Shown here piece after piece: positions 16,268 to 24,456 of a stretch of 28,299 nt of DNA. The notes below the pieces were generated by a model. It made no database searches. It was not told the DNA's origin and worked only from the letters and a program-made list of their open reading frames with translations. Each line of letters opens with the position of its first letter. Positions within the stretch are counted from its first letter, which is position 1. A program made the translations under genes and the position numbers. The DNA is from JBJKPP01 sp046706145. GTDB taxonomy: Bacteria > Bacteroidota > Ignavibacteria > Ignavibacteriales > Ignavibacteriaceae. The stretch lies in NCBI GenBank assembly GCA_046706145.1, contig JBJKPP010000220.1:1-28299 (forward strand). The letters run 5' to 3'.

Positions 16268-19021
16268 CTAGAAATTTAATGAAGCCCCTAAAATGATTTG
16301 TCTAGGAGCAGAATAAAAATCTGGTCTAGTAAAATAATCTTGTATGGTGTTGACTCCTCTAGGTGCTGCTTGCGGTCTGGTTTCATCTAATGTGTAGTCT
16401 GCACTACCAGTGTCGGTATAAACGGTTAACTGGTTAGCAATATCGAATAAGTTGTATATTTTCAAAAATAGAGAGAAGTCGATTCCGTATAACTTTAGGT
16501 ACTTTGTAATGTACATATCTACATTATAGAAATTAGGCATATTTGCACTGTTCTCTAACCCTGATCTCTGGTTTTGAAACGAAGGTGTGTATGGAAGCCC
16601 AGTACCCAATTGACCGACTGCACTTATTATATAACTTTCTGGATCACCATAAGTTAAAGTAAAATTCAACGAATGTCTTCTATCCCAATTAAGCGGTACT
16701 AATTGGGAATTCGGCTGTATTGGTGGAGAAGCCTGAGCTTTAGTGTAATCATCGTTAGGATCAGATTCATTCCCTTCCGCTATCTGATATGTGTAGTCAA
16801 TAGTAGCTCCAAAATTATTAGTGAATCTCTTATCTAAAGAAATTGTAAATCCTTTGACCGCACCGTAATCGGTATTAATATATTCGGCAAACTTCTTGAA
16901 ATTATTTTTCACATATATTTGAACACCAAGTAAATTTCTAATGTCTTTGTAGTAAGCCGTTACACTAACCCCAAGATTATCTGTTAGTTCCTGCTGCAAT
17001 CCTATCTCGTACATCACTGTTTGCTGTGGTTTCAAATCCGCATTACCAATTACATCCCCTACGAAATTCGGATAATTACCTGTAAGTGGAATTCTAAAAT
17101 TAGGATTTAGATAAAGGTATTGAAAAGCAGGTACCTGAAAAAAGTGTCCATAAGAGATATGCAAAGCACCCTTATCACTTATCGGATATGATATGCCAAT
17201 TCTTGGGCTCAATTGATGTTTTGCGGAAGCCTTCCTGAACAATCCTTGAGGAAAAGGCGGCTGTAACGAATCCAAGGCGGCAACGTTACTAGGATCCAGC
17301 AAGACCTCTCCGTCCGGTTGGAAATAATCATATCTCACTCCAACATTAACAATTAAATAACTCAGTTCTATTTTATCCTGTATATACGCAGCAAATTGAT
17401 ACGGGTGATTCTTATAATAATTAAAATCAAATGTATTGGGTTGCGGTAGATATGGGACATATCCATTAGATGCATCTACTAAAACCTGAAAGTCAGTATA
17501 ATTTAAGGTATATAAGTCTGCCTCAAAACCCGTTTTTATCTCATTTACATCATTAATTTGATCGGTGAGATCAACCTTAGCAGTGAACGTTTTTGTATTG
17601 TGGTAGAACTGCCAATTCTGAGTACCCCCGACATAAAGTGCATTTCCTCCAACTTCGGTTTGTCTATCTGGAGAAACATATCTGGGATCCGGGTGTAGAC
17701 CGACGGTACTCATACCTGCATGAAAATTCACCGGGTTACCGCTAGCATTCAGTAATGGATAAACATATTGCTGATAATCAGAATAATAATATGAACCCAA
17801 GAAATTAATAAATGCAGCATTACTTAATACTTGAGTATATTTTAAGCTTGTTAGCAAGCTTGTCTGGTACATAGTATAATTGCCATTTGGATCTAATTGA
17901 TATAAAAAGTCGTATTGATTAAAGTGCTGTCGCTGATATAACGCTTCAAGATCTATCCCACGTCCTTCCCCAACTTTAATGTTTAACTTCCCCTGCAGTG
18001 TCAAAGTTTTCGAATAGTTCATCGGAACGTCGGCATTATCCCCTGTTGATCCAACATACCAATCTTTAGGGTTATTTGCTGAAAAATTCGACGAATCGGA
18101 CGGATTAAATTCTCTTTTACCATAAAGATAGCCATCATCATTCAAATATCTTCCTGAAAAGAAAAACTTGAACAAATTCGATACTAGCGGTACGGGACCG
18201 CTGAATGTTCCTTGAACATTATATGTTCTGAGCGGATTAAAACCACCCATGTATTTAAATACATTTGTTCTTGAAGTTATATAATCACCAGCATAAGATG
18301 AGAAGCTTCCAGCATAATGATCCCCTGGTATCTTTGTAATTTGATTTACGATTCCTGACAACGCCTCACCGTATTCTGCATTGAATGTGCCCGTAATTAC
18401 CTGCAATTCTTGAATGCTGTTTATAGAGGCTTGCATTGTTGATTGATCAGAATAAACATCATTGACTGAGACTCCATCAATCATATATTTAACTTCGCCA
18501 ATTCTGCCGCCTCTAAAGTGGCCATCCACTACACCAGCCTGCAAATTAACAACAGACTGAACATCCTCAACGGGAAGCATTGCAATATCTTTACCGCTAA
18601 CATTTGCCTGCGTAGAAGTCAGATCTTTTTGAACAATTGGCTTCTTAGCTGTAACTACAACATTTTTTATTTCAATTGCTTGTTCGCTTAGTTCAAAATC
18701 AATTCTTGTCGTTTGATCGGCAGAAACTCTCACGTTACTTTCAATCACGGTGTTGTAACCCACAAGGGAGGCTCTCAATTCATATACGCCTGGGGGAATA
18801 TTCAAGATAAAGTAATTTCCATTTACATCTGTTGCCGCTCCCATAGTAGTTCCGACTATGAGAACATTGACACCTATAAGAGGTTCCTTAGATTTACTAT
18901 CAATTATCTTTCCAGCAATTTTACCAGTAGTACCTCCGAACATTTTTATTTGTAGTATTGCAACTAAACAAATGTATACGAGGAGAAATTTAAAATTATT
19001 GTAAAACAAACCCATACACAT
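16268..19021 (-). CDS. TonB-dependent outer-membrane receptor (SusC-like, without SusD)
   Basis: A 917-residue receptor. After an N-terminal hydrophobic signal (about 10-28) comes a carboxypeptidase-regulatory-like domain (about 32-112: GKIAGKIIDSKSKEPLIGVN, TDVNGNYFILNIPPGVYELR), then a plug domain (about 125-225, with VEDVQSVVNLQAGVVDGHFR and EVKYMIDGVSVND), then a 22-strand-type barrel ending in LGASLNF with the terminal Phe typical of outer-membrane proteins. The receptor would import a ligand by TonB energy. Its ligand is unknown but the locus suggests an oligosaccharide. ATG codons at 19019-19021 and 19013-19015 (MCMG) could both start it; neither has a clear SD. It opens a closely spaced series with the surface protein, the PorV-like barrel and the parvulin, and it follows a terminator. 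Confidence 0.93.
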   Translation of the reverse strand: MCMGLFYNNFKFLLVYICLVAILQIKMFGGTTGKIAGKIIDSKSKEPLIGVNVLIVGTTMGAATDVNGNYFILNIPPGVYELRASLVGYNTVIESNVRVSADQTTRIDFELSEQAIEIKNVVVTAKKPIVQKDLTSTQANVSGKDIAMLPVEDVQSVVNLQAGVVDGHFRGGRIGEVKYMIDGVSVNDVYSDQSTMQASINSIQELQVITGTFNAEYGEALSGIVNQITKIPGDHYAGSFSSYAGDYITSRTNVFKYMGGFNPLRTYNVQGTFSGPVPLVSNLFKFFFSGRYLNDDGYLYGKREFNPSDSSNFSANNPKDWYVGSTGDNADVPMNYSKTLTLQGKLNIKVGEGRGIDLEALYQRQHFNQYDFLYQLDPNGNYTMYQTSLLTSLKYTQVLSNAAFINFLGSYYYSDYQQYVYPLLNASGNPVNFHAGMSTVGLHPDPRYVSPDRQTEVGGNALYVGGTQNWQFYHNTKTFTAKVDLTDQINDVNEIKTGFEADLYTLNYTDFQVLVDASNGYVPYLPQPNTFDFNYYKNHPYQFAAYIQDKIELSYLIVNVGVRYDYFQPDGEVLLDPSNVAALDSLQPPFPQGLFRKASAKHQLSPRIGISYPISDKGALHISYGHFFQVPAFQYLYLNPNFRIPLTGNYPNFVGDVIGNADLKPQQTVMYEIGLQQELTDNLGVSVTAYYKDIRNLLGVQIYVKNNFKKFAEYINTDYGAVKGFTISLDKRFTNNFGATIDYTYQIAEGNESDPNDDYTKAQASPPIQPNSQLVPLNWDRRHSLNFTLTYGDPESYIISAVGQLGTGLPYTPSFQNQRSGLENSANMPNFYNVDMYITKYLKLYGIDFSLFLKIYNLFDIANQLTVYTDTGSADYTLDETRPQAAPRGVNTIQDYFTRPDFYSAPRQIILGASLNF

Positions 19022-19040
19022 ACCATTACAAAATGAGTTT

Positions 19041-19071
19041 CAAATTTAGCGCGGGTTGGTTCCGCAAAAAA
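19041..19071 (-). promoter_or_regulatory. Possible promoter for the TonB-receptor gene series
   Basis: The minus strand reads TTG, 16 bases, then TAAATTTG (19041-19048), which fits the Bacteroidota-type -7 box TAnnTTTG about 20 bases before the receptor start. The spacing is a little short for the usual 17-23. The site lies just after a terminator, where a new transcript would be expected to begin. Suggestive only. Confidence 0.3.
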
Positions 19072-19093
19072 GGTAAATACATATTAGTACTAT

Positions 19094-19127
19094 AAAAAGG
19101 GACGCTTAAATTCAAGCGCCCCTTTTT
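19094..19127 (-). terminator. Rho-independent terminator after the tandem-module protein
   Basis: An inverted repeat, AAAAAGGGACGCTT, then loop AAATTC, then AAGCGCCCCTTTTT, lies 8 bases after the stop of the 854-residue gene. In the minus-strand RNA the single mismatch becomes a G-U pair, giving a 9-base-pair GC-rich stem flanked by A and U runs on both sides. It is a strong intrinsic terminator and could work in both directions. It separates the lacI-dehydrogenase-surface protein unit from the TonB-receptor series. Confidence 0.88.
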
Positions 19128-19135
19128 CTCTGCTA

Positions 19136-21700
19136 TTACTTCAAAAGAAGCATTTTCTTTGTTACAATATTATTACCAGCAACAACCCTAAAAATATAAG
19201 CTCCACTTGCAACTTTTGCACCCACATTATTGTCACCATTCCAAGTAACTTCATGATTTCCTGGATTTTGGTAATCATTTACAAGAGTCTTTACCTCTTG
19301 ACCAAGCATGTTATATATAACCACCTTTACCATCGACGCCTTTGGCAAAGCATAACTAATAATGGTAGATGGGTTAAATGGATTAGGATAATTTTGATAT
19401 ACTGCAAACTTATCTGGAATAAGCCTATTGAGATCTTTAATACCAGTTACTTCTGTCTTAGTGATAGTCATATCATCAAAATAAACCGTACCAGTAAAAG
19501 TGGAATAGACATGAATACGAGCTTCCATTCCCATAGTGGCCGGATCACTCGGCACCTGGAAATCAATATGATACTGGGTCCAATCAAATGAGGTCACATT
19601 TGGAAATGTGAAAACTGAATCCGGTCCAGTGCCATTATAACCGTCGTTATTTCCAAGTTGAGTAAAAAATTGGGGAGTAATACCAACAGCCCATGTCCCA
19701 GGATACTTCGCTGCTGAATCAGGGACTAAATTGCTTGCTTTTATCCATACACTAACTCGAACATATCCGCCAGGAGTAATGCTAGAATCTATATCTGTGA
19801 ATGGCATCCTATGAGTACTAACAAATCCATCATGAACCTGTCTGTCTGCAGGCATTACAAATTCTAACGAGTTATTACCACTATGTGCCGTTGTATTTGT
19901 AACTACTGTATTTTCAAACCCGTCATTTAATAATCCATCATTACCTCCGTTAGGGGGTAGCCAGTAATACCAACCTGTTGGCACACCTAAAGATGTGTTC
20001 CAATCCTGCCCTGCCCAGGCTCCTCTTCCAGTAAAAATGAAATTATCTGCCCAGACCGTTCCGCTTGCATTTCTTCCGCCGACAAAGCTTATAATCATTT
20101 TCCATGCTGCTTCCGGTAGTGAAACCTGTCCAACTGCCGTGGTATCCGCTATCCAAGTACTGCTTGATGCTTGCGATTGATCAATAGGCAATTTCGTTGT
20201 TCCAATTAAAGCCCCCGCACTGTCATAAAAAGAATATGCTATATACCATTTTTGATCATCTGATGTTGGATTGGTATTTACATTCTGAGTCTTTATCCAA
20301 GCACCGAATAACAAATCAACATTTGGAGAAACAGTTGGAGACCAGATATCACACATATTTTTTGATACCCACGCGGCAGAATCCGATGTTACAACTTTTT
20401 GTATCTTTAACGAATGTCCCATTGATACAAATTGATCTGTAGCCCAGGTTAGAGAACTTCCTCCGGGATCATTTCCCATGTACCAAAATGCTGGTTCATC
20501 GCTTTCAAAACCGCCAATTTGCGCCAGGTTTGGAGAAGTTACATTAGTAACGCTTATATCATCAAAATATACGGTACCAGTGAACGTTGAGTATACATGT
20601 AAACGAATTTCCATACCAGCAGTTTGGGGATTAGTCGGTACTGGCACATCCACAGAATATTTAGTCCAATCAAATGAAGTTACATTAGAAGGGAACGTAA
20701 ATTGATAATCATTTCCTGTCCCATCAAAACCATCATTATTGCCCAGCTTAGTGAAAAATTGTGGAGTAATACCGACCGCCCATGTACTAGGATGAGCCGC
20801 AGCTGAATCAGGCAGCAGATTGCTGGCTTTTATCCAAACGCTTATTCTAATAATATCACCAGGTTTAATCGTTGGATCTATTGCACTAAACGGCATCCTA
20901 TGAGTACTAACAAATCCATCATGAACCTGTCTATCTGCAGGCATGTTAAACTCTAATGAGTAATTACCACTATGCGCTGTTGCATTTGTAACCACTGTAT
21001 TTTCGAATCCGTCATTTAATAGCCCATCATTACCTCCATTAGGCGGCAACCAATAATACCAGCCTGTTGGGACTCCCAATTGAGTATTCCAATCCTGACC
21101 TGCCCAAGCTCCTCTTCCAGTAAAGATGAAGTTATCTGCCCAGACTGTTCCAGTTGCATTTTTACCACCAATGAAACTTATTATCATCTTCCAGGCAGCA
21201 ACAGGTAAAGAAACCTGACCGACGGCTGTCGTATCTGCCATCCAGTTAGTACTTGAAGCCTGTGATTGATCAATAGGCAATTTCGTTGTGCCAATTAAAG
21301 TTCCGGCACTATCATAGAATGAATATGCTATATACCATCTCTGATCATCAGAAGTTGGATTTGTGTTTACATTTTCTGTCTTTACCCAAGCACCAAATAA
21401 CAAATCGACATTTGGAGAAACGGTTGGGGACCAAATGTCACACATATTATCAGATACCCATGCAGCTGAATCTGAAGTTGCTGACTTTTCGATCTTTATA
21501 GAACGTCCCATTGAAACATATTGATCTGTAGCCCAGGTAAGCGTTGCTCCGCTAGGCTGGCTGCCAATATTCCAAAATGCAGGCGTTGTACCTTCAAATC
21601 CTGCTACTGATTTTAGATTTTGGGCACTCACGGGAAAGGTCATCAAGATAAAGAGTGAAAGCACCCCAAATCGCCAAAGATATTTAGGAAACACAGTCAT
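19136..21700 (-). CDS. Secreted protein of tandemly duplicated carbohydrate-binding-like modules with T9SS domain
   Basis: An 854-residue protein with a signal peptide (about 1-26, ending VSAQ). Residues about 32-392 and 395-755 are near-identical copies, 363 residues apart. Each copy holds two jelly-roll-like modules: one ends GTVWADNFIFTGRG, the other GTVYFDDISV or GTVYFDDMTI, the strand pattern common in CBM4/9-like and related binding domains. The order is therefore A-B-A-B. No catalytic domain is visible. The end (about 760-854, YQNYPNPFNPST to VTKKMLLLK) is a T9SS type A sorting domain. It is likely a surface glycan-binding protein, or possibly a structural one. The gene has the strongest SD in the window (AGGAGGT, 4 bases from the ATG) and its own terminator, suggesting high expression. 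It follows the dehydrogenase gene by 36 bases. Confidence 0.82.
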   Translation of the reverse strand: MTVFPKYLWRFGVLSLFILMTFPVSAQNLKSVAGFEGTTPAFWNIGSQPSGATLTWATDQYVSMGRSIKIEKSATSDSAAWVSDNMCDIWSPTVSPNVDLLFGAWVKTENVNTNPTSDDQRWYIAYSFYDSAGTLIGTTKLPIDQSQASSTNWMADTTAVGQVSLPVAAWKMIISFIGGKNATGTVWADNFIFTGRGAWAGQDWNTQLGVPTGWYYWLPPNGGNDGLLNDGFENTVVTNATAHSGNYSLEFNMPADRQVHDGFVSTHRMPFSAIDPTIKPGDIIRISVWIKASNLLPDSAAAHPSTWAVGITPQFFTKLGNNDGFDGTGNDYQFTFPSNVTSFDWTKYSVDVPVPTNPQTAGMEIRLHVYSTFTGTVYFDDISVTNVTSPNLAQIGGFESDEPAFWYMGNDPGGSSLTWATDQFVSMGHSLKIQKVVTSDSAAWVSKNMCDIWSPTVSPNVDLLFGAWIKTQNVNTNPTSDDQKWYIAYSFYDSAGALIGTTKLPIDQSQASSSTWIADTTAVGQVSLPEAAWKMIISFVGGRNASGTVWADNFIFTGRGAWAGQDWNTSLGVPTGWYYWLPPNGGNDGLLNDGFENTVVTNTTAHSGNNSLEFVMPADRQVHDGFVSTHRMPFTDIDSSITPGGYVRVSVWIKASNLVPDSAAKYPGTWAVGITPQFFTQLGNNDGYNGTGPDSVFTFPNVTSFDWTQYHIDFQVPSDPATMGMEARIHVYSTFTGTVYFDDMTITKTEVTGIKDLNRLIPDKFAVYQNYPNPFNPSTIISYALPKASMVKVVIYNMLGQEVKTLVNDYQNPGNHEVTWNGDNNVGAKVASGAYIFRVVAGNNIVTKKMLLLK
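19472..21603 (-). repeat. Tandem in-gene duplication with a 1089-base period
   Basis: The segment ending near 20516 and the segment from about 20525 to 21603 repeat each other at DNA level. For example, GGCATCCTATGAGTACTAAC begins at 19803 and again at 20892, an offset of 1089 bases (363 codons). Long shared runs mixed with scattered synonymous changes suggest a duplication that has begun to diverge and could still recombine. Outer boundaries are approximate. Confidence 0.85.
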
Positions 21701-21704
21701 ATTT

Positions 21705-21711
21705 ACCTCCT
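21705..21711 (-). promoter_or_regulatory. Strong ribosome binding site of the tandem-module protein
   Basis: The minus strand reads AGGAGGT followed by AAAT and the ATG at 21698-21700. It is the best match to the anti-SD in the window and supports that start and high translation. Confidence 0.75.
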
Positions 21712-21736
21712 GTCAGAAATTAAATTTATTTGACTT

Positions 21737-22759
21737 TTAATTGTTTGGGAAAACCATATTCTTGATAAATGACTGATTACTTCTTGCAGTAAACAAGTCA
21801 TTTAATTCCAGCTCAATTAAAGAACAACGATTAAGTGAAAATGAATTAACTTTAACCTTTCCAGAAACCAGTAAATCTACAGCAGATTGAAAGGTGAAGG
21901 GGTTTAGTAGGGAACTCTTTATGTTTAACTCTTTATGGAAAAGAGTTTGTAGATTTATAACAATGGAAGATTTGTCAGGAGACAAACCGAAAATGACCAA
22001 TTTTCCTCCCGGCTTTGTAACTTTAAGTGCAGTTTCTACAGCTTCAGGCCTACCTACACATTCTATAACAATGCTGGCCCCATTACCTGTAATCGAATAC
22101 AACTTTTGCAAAAAATTTTTTGTGTAGGGATCAAGCACATAATCAGCTTTTAGATTTATTGCTAAATTTCTTTTTGTTTCATTAGGTTCAATCATAATAA
22201 TTTTGGACGCCCCTCTTATTTGTGCTAGCTGCAACATTAGTAATCCTATAGTTCCAGCGCCTAAAATTGCTATGGTGTCACCCAATTTGACATCAGCAAT
22301 ATTCATCCCGTGGACGCAACACGACAATGGCTCTGCAAATGCAGCATAATGCATTGGAAAATCACTAGGTACCGGGTAGATTTGTGTACTAGGAACAACC
22401 GAATATTGCGCTAATCCGCCATTAATTGTAACACCCAGGGCTTTCAAGTTTAAGCACAAGTTAATTTTTCCCTGCTTACAAAACTCACAATAACCACAAT
22501 AAATATTTGGATCAATCGCAACCTTGGTACCAACACTCAAGTGTTTAACTTCATCCCCAATTTTCTCTACAATTCCTGCATATTCATGACCGATTATAAC
22601 AGGTGGTTTGGAGGGAGCTTCTCCACTGTATATATGATAATCCGTTCCGCAAATTCCACAGGCGCCAACTTTCACAAGAACTTCATTCGCTCCCAAGCCC
22701 CCAAGATTATATTCAGATACATTCAGATTAAGTGGACTATTAAAAATAGCTGCAAGCAT
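21737..22759 (-). CDS. Zinc-dependent medium-chain dehydrogenase (sugar/polyol or threonine dehydrogenase type)
   Basis: A 340-residue cytoplasmic MDR-family enzyme. Catalytic-zinc residues are Cys37 (CGICGTD), His58-Glu59 (GHEYAG) and Glu143 (AEPLSC). The structural-zinc lobe is Cys88, Cys91, Cys94 and Cys102 (CGYCEFCKQGKINLC). The Rossmann motif GAGTIG is at 167-172, and an acidic residue (Glu191 in MIEP) at the end of the second strand favours NAD over NADP. Such enzymes oxidise sorbitol, other polyols, sugars or threonine; sequence alone does not settle which. The gene starts 3 bases after the LacI regulator stop, so it is co-transcribed with it, which supports a sugar or polyol role. No kinase or aldolase is nearby to define the pathway. 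Confidence 0.88.
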   Translation of the reverse strand: MLAAIFNSPLNLNVSEYNLGGLGANEVLVKVGACGICGTDYHIYSGEAPSKPPVIIGHEYAGIVEKIGDEVKHLSVGTKVAIDPNIYCGYCEFCKQGKINLCLNLKALGVTINGGLAQYSVVPSTQIYPVPSDFPMHYAAFAEPLSCCVHGMNIADVKLGDTIAILGAGTIGLLMLQLAQIRGASKIIMIEPNETKRNLAINLKADYVLDPYTKNFLQKLYSITGNGASIVIECVGRPEAVETALKVTKPGGKLVIFGLSPDKSSIVINLQTLFHKELNIKSSLLNPFTFQSAVDLLVSGKVKVNSFSLNRCSLIELELNDLFTARSNQSFIKNMVFPNN

Positions 22760-22762
22760 TTT

Positions 22763-23824
22763 TTAATTATGTGTTTGTAAATAGCAAGTTGACTTTCTCT
22801 TAATGAGTTCTACGGGAATAAGGACCTTCTTACTCGTTTTATTTTCCGAGTTAAGAATATCGTACATTAGGTGCATAGCCTCTATTCCCATATCAGTTTT
22901 TGAAATCTGAATAGAACTCAAAGGAGGATCCAATGAAAGGTCAGCTTCTACGTTATCAAAGCCAATTATAGAGATATCTTCAGGAATTCTAATTTTATTT
23001 TCTTTTAAATATTGCATAACCCCAATTGCCATCGCATCGTTACATGAAAATATAGCGCTTATCTCTTTGTTATTTGAGAGTAATTTCTTTGCCGCATTGT
23101 AACCACCATGTCGCGTTGGTTCTTCTTCATCAATAACATACATATTCGAATTAACTGTTATTGAAGCTTCTTCCATAGCAGTTTTGTAACCAATAAATCT
23201 ATCTTTAATGCTGGGGTGTGAAATATCTCCGCCAATAAAGGCAATATTCTTATGATTCAGTTCTAGTAAGTGTTTTGTTGCTATGAAACCGCCATTAACA
23301 TTATCAATAATTACTACCGGATATGAATTGTGGTCAGGATAGAAATCAATAAATACAGTTGGGAGACCGTATCTTTTCAAATCTACTATAAGTTCCAACG
23401 GCACTTTACCAGCTATGATAACTCCATCAAGATTTCTCTCAAGAACAAACCTCGGGAGCCTACTTCCATGCTGATAATCCGATGGCACTGTAGTCAGTAA
23501 GACGTAAAATTCCTTTTCTCTCGCTGCAAACTCAGTTCCCAGGAATATTCTGGTATAAAACGGCTCTGACCTGAGAAAGTGATCCTCGGTTAGTATAAAT
23601 CCTATATTACCTGTTTTCTGTGAAGCCAATCCTCTTGCGGAATGGGACGGATGATAATTGAGTTCTTTGATGGCTTTATGAACTCTCATTCTTGTTTCGT
23701 CTGATATTCTTTTATGATTATGAATTACTAAAGATACAGTTGCTGTTGAAACATTTGCAGACTTTGCAACATCTTTAATAGTAGGTAGAGTTTTATTGAA
23801 TGCTTTAGTATCAGTTTTGGTCAT
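22763..23824 (-). CDS. LacI-family transcriptional regulator
   Basis: A 353-residue repressor-type protein. The DNA-binding domain opens at about residue 15 (TIKDVAKSANVSTATVS, the helix-turn-helix), followed by ISDETRMRVHKAIKELNYHP and the hinge-helix region SHSARGLASQ. The periplasmic-binding-protein-like effector domain follows (GNIGFILTED, DGVIIAGKV, IAFIGGD, AIFSCNDAMAIGVMQYL, ISIIGFDNVEADLSLDPPLS). Such regulators bind sugars. It heads an operon with the zinc dehydrogenase (3 bases apart) and the tandem-module surface protein. Two LacI-type palindromes lie upstream, one abutting its own promoter, so autoregulation is likely. The effector is unknown; mannose or a mannooligosaccharide fits the locus. 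Confidence 0.95.
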   Translation of the reverse strand: MTKTDTKAFNKTLPTIKDVAKSANVSTATVSLVIHNHKRISDETRMRVHKAIKELNYHPSHSARGLASQKTGNIGFILTEDHFLRSEPFYTRIFLGTEFAAREKEFYVLLTTVPSDYQHGSRLPRFVLERNLDGVIIAGKVPLELIVDLKRYGLPTVFIDFYPDHNSYPVVIIDNVNGGFIATKHLLELNHKNIAFIGGDISHPSIKDRFIGYKTAMEEASITVNSNMYVIDEEEPTRHGGYNAAKKLLSNNKEISAIFSCNDAMAIGVMQYLKENKIRIPEDISIIGFDNVEADLSLDPPLSSIQISKTDMGIEAMHLMYDILNSENKTSKKVLIPVELIKRKSTCYLQTHN

Positions 23825-23829
23825 ATATA

Positions 23830-23843
23830 GTTAAGCGTTTAAC
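23830..23843. promoter_or_regulatory. LacI-type operator O1
   Basis: GTTAAGCGTTTAAC is an imperfect palindrome (arms GTTAA/TTAAC) around the central CG usual for LacI-family operators. It lies 6 bases before the lacI start codon and directly abuts the -10/-7 box, so bound protein would block transcription initiation. Confidence 0.65.
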
Positions 23844-23874
23844 CAAAAATATAAAACAAAAATTCATATGTCAA
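23844..23874 (-). promoter_or_regulatory. Promoter of the lacI operon
   Basis: The minus strand reads TTGACA (23869-23874), a 17-base spacer, then TATTTT (23846-23851). The same -10 extends to TATTTTTG (23844-23851), matching the Bacteroidota-type TAnnTTTG box with TTG 20 bases away. It fits both the general sigma70 and the Bacteroidota consensus, and expression would start inside operator O1. Confidence 0.7.
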
Positions 23875-23908
23875 GAAATATTTGTAATATTCGTATAAAT
23901 TAAATAAT

Positions 23909-23922
23909 ATCAAACGTTTACA
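23909..23922. promoter_or_regulatory. LacI-type operator O2 (upstream)
   Basis: ATCAAACGTTTACA contains the perfect 8-base palindrome AAACGTTT. Its minus strand shares 9 of 14 positions with O1, including the core TAAACGnTT. Its centre is 79 bases upstream of the O1 centre, which would allow looping between two repressor dimers. Binding is predicted, not shown. Confidence 0.5.
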
Positions 23923-24279
23923 TTACTAAAAAATACTAAAGCGATTGAACATTTTTCCATACTGCAGCATTTTAGACATAAAGACTTATATATGAAAATT
24001 ATTCATTAAGATCAGTTATAAGTAGGAAGGTGCAGCATGTGAAAGTAAGCTTATTAGATTCTAATGTTAAGTTGAAACATGAACCAATAAAGACACGAAG
24101 AGAAAAGTAAATTTTTAGTTATGCTTTCTTGCTATTCTACAAATTATAAGATATAAAATCAATCTTAGAAACATCGAAAAATAATACGCTTTTTTTACTC
24201 TTTCTTAGAAAAGCAATCTGGATAATTTCTAATAATATTTTCCCAATAAAGTCTCTAATCCCTAAATATTAACTGTAAG

Positions 24280-24456
24280 TTAACTTTTTTGATTCATCCA
24301 AAATGGAGAACAGATAAACCAAAATAGGGTGCCGAATAACATTAGAAGTTTATCTATGTCTAGAGTTATCACTCCTGCAAACACAAAAAAAGAAGGAATA
24401 ATTGTAAGGATTAATCCAATTGCAGATATTGTCTTAAGCAGAGACTTTGATTCCAT
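24280..24456 (-). CDS. 58-residue two-helix membrane protein overlapping the NCS1 permease gene
   Basis: A small frame starting at ATG 24454-24456 and ending with TAA at 24280-24282. It begins MESKSLLKTISAIGLILTII, has one helix at about 9-30 (ending PSFFVFAGVI), a short loop LDIDK, a second helix at about 37-52 (LLMLFGTLFWFICS), and ends PFWMNQKS. A near-perfect SD (AAGAAGGAG, 465-473 of the 24 kb block) sits 8 bases before the ATG, inside the last codons of the permease gene, and the two frames overlap by 23 bases. This strongly suggests a coupled partner. Small two-helix accessory proteins are known next to some sodium:solute symporters. For an NCS1-type permease the pairing is unfamiliar to me. 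A regulatory or stability subunit is the likely role. Confidence 0.78.
   Translation of the reverse strand: MESKSLLKTISAIGLILTIIPSFFVFAGVITLDIDKLLMLFGTLFWFICSPFWMNQKS

Larger units (their letters stand above)
23825..24279. other. Intergenic region before lacI
   Basis: No credible gene is seen in these 455 bases. The lacI-proximal 100 bases hold the promoter and two operators listed separately. The rest is very AT-rich. A TTAAC-tgtaa-GTTAA inverted repeat overlaps the stop of the 58-residue gene, and a weak GCTTTT/AAAAGC pairing lies near 24189-24215. Neither makes a convincing terminator. Confidence 0.6.

Noticed and set aside
24189..24215. GCTTTT/AAAAGC pairing as terminator of the small protein gene
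   Set aside because: The arms are short with a 15-base loop; pairing energy would be poor.
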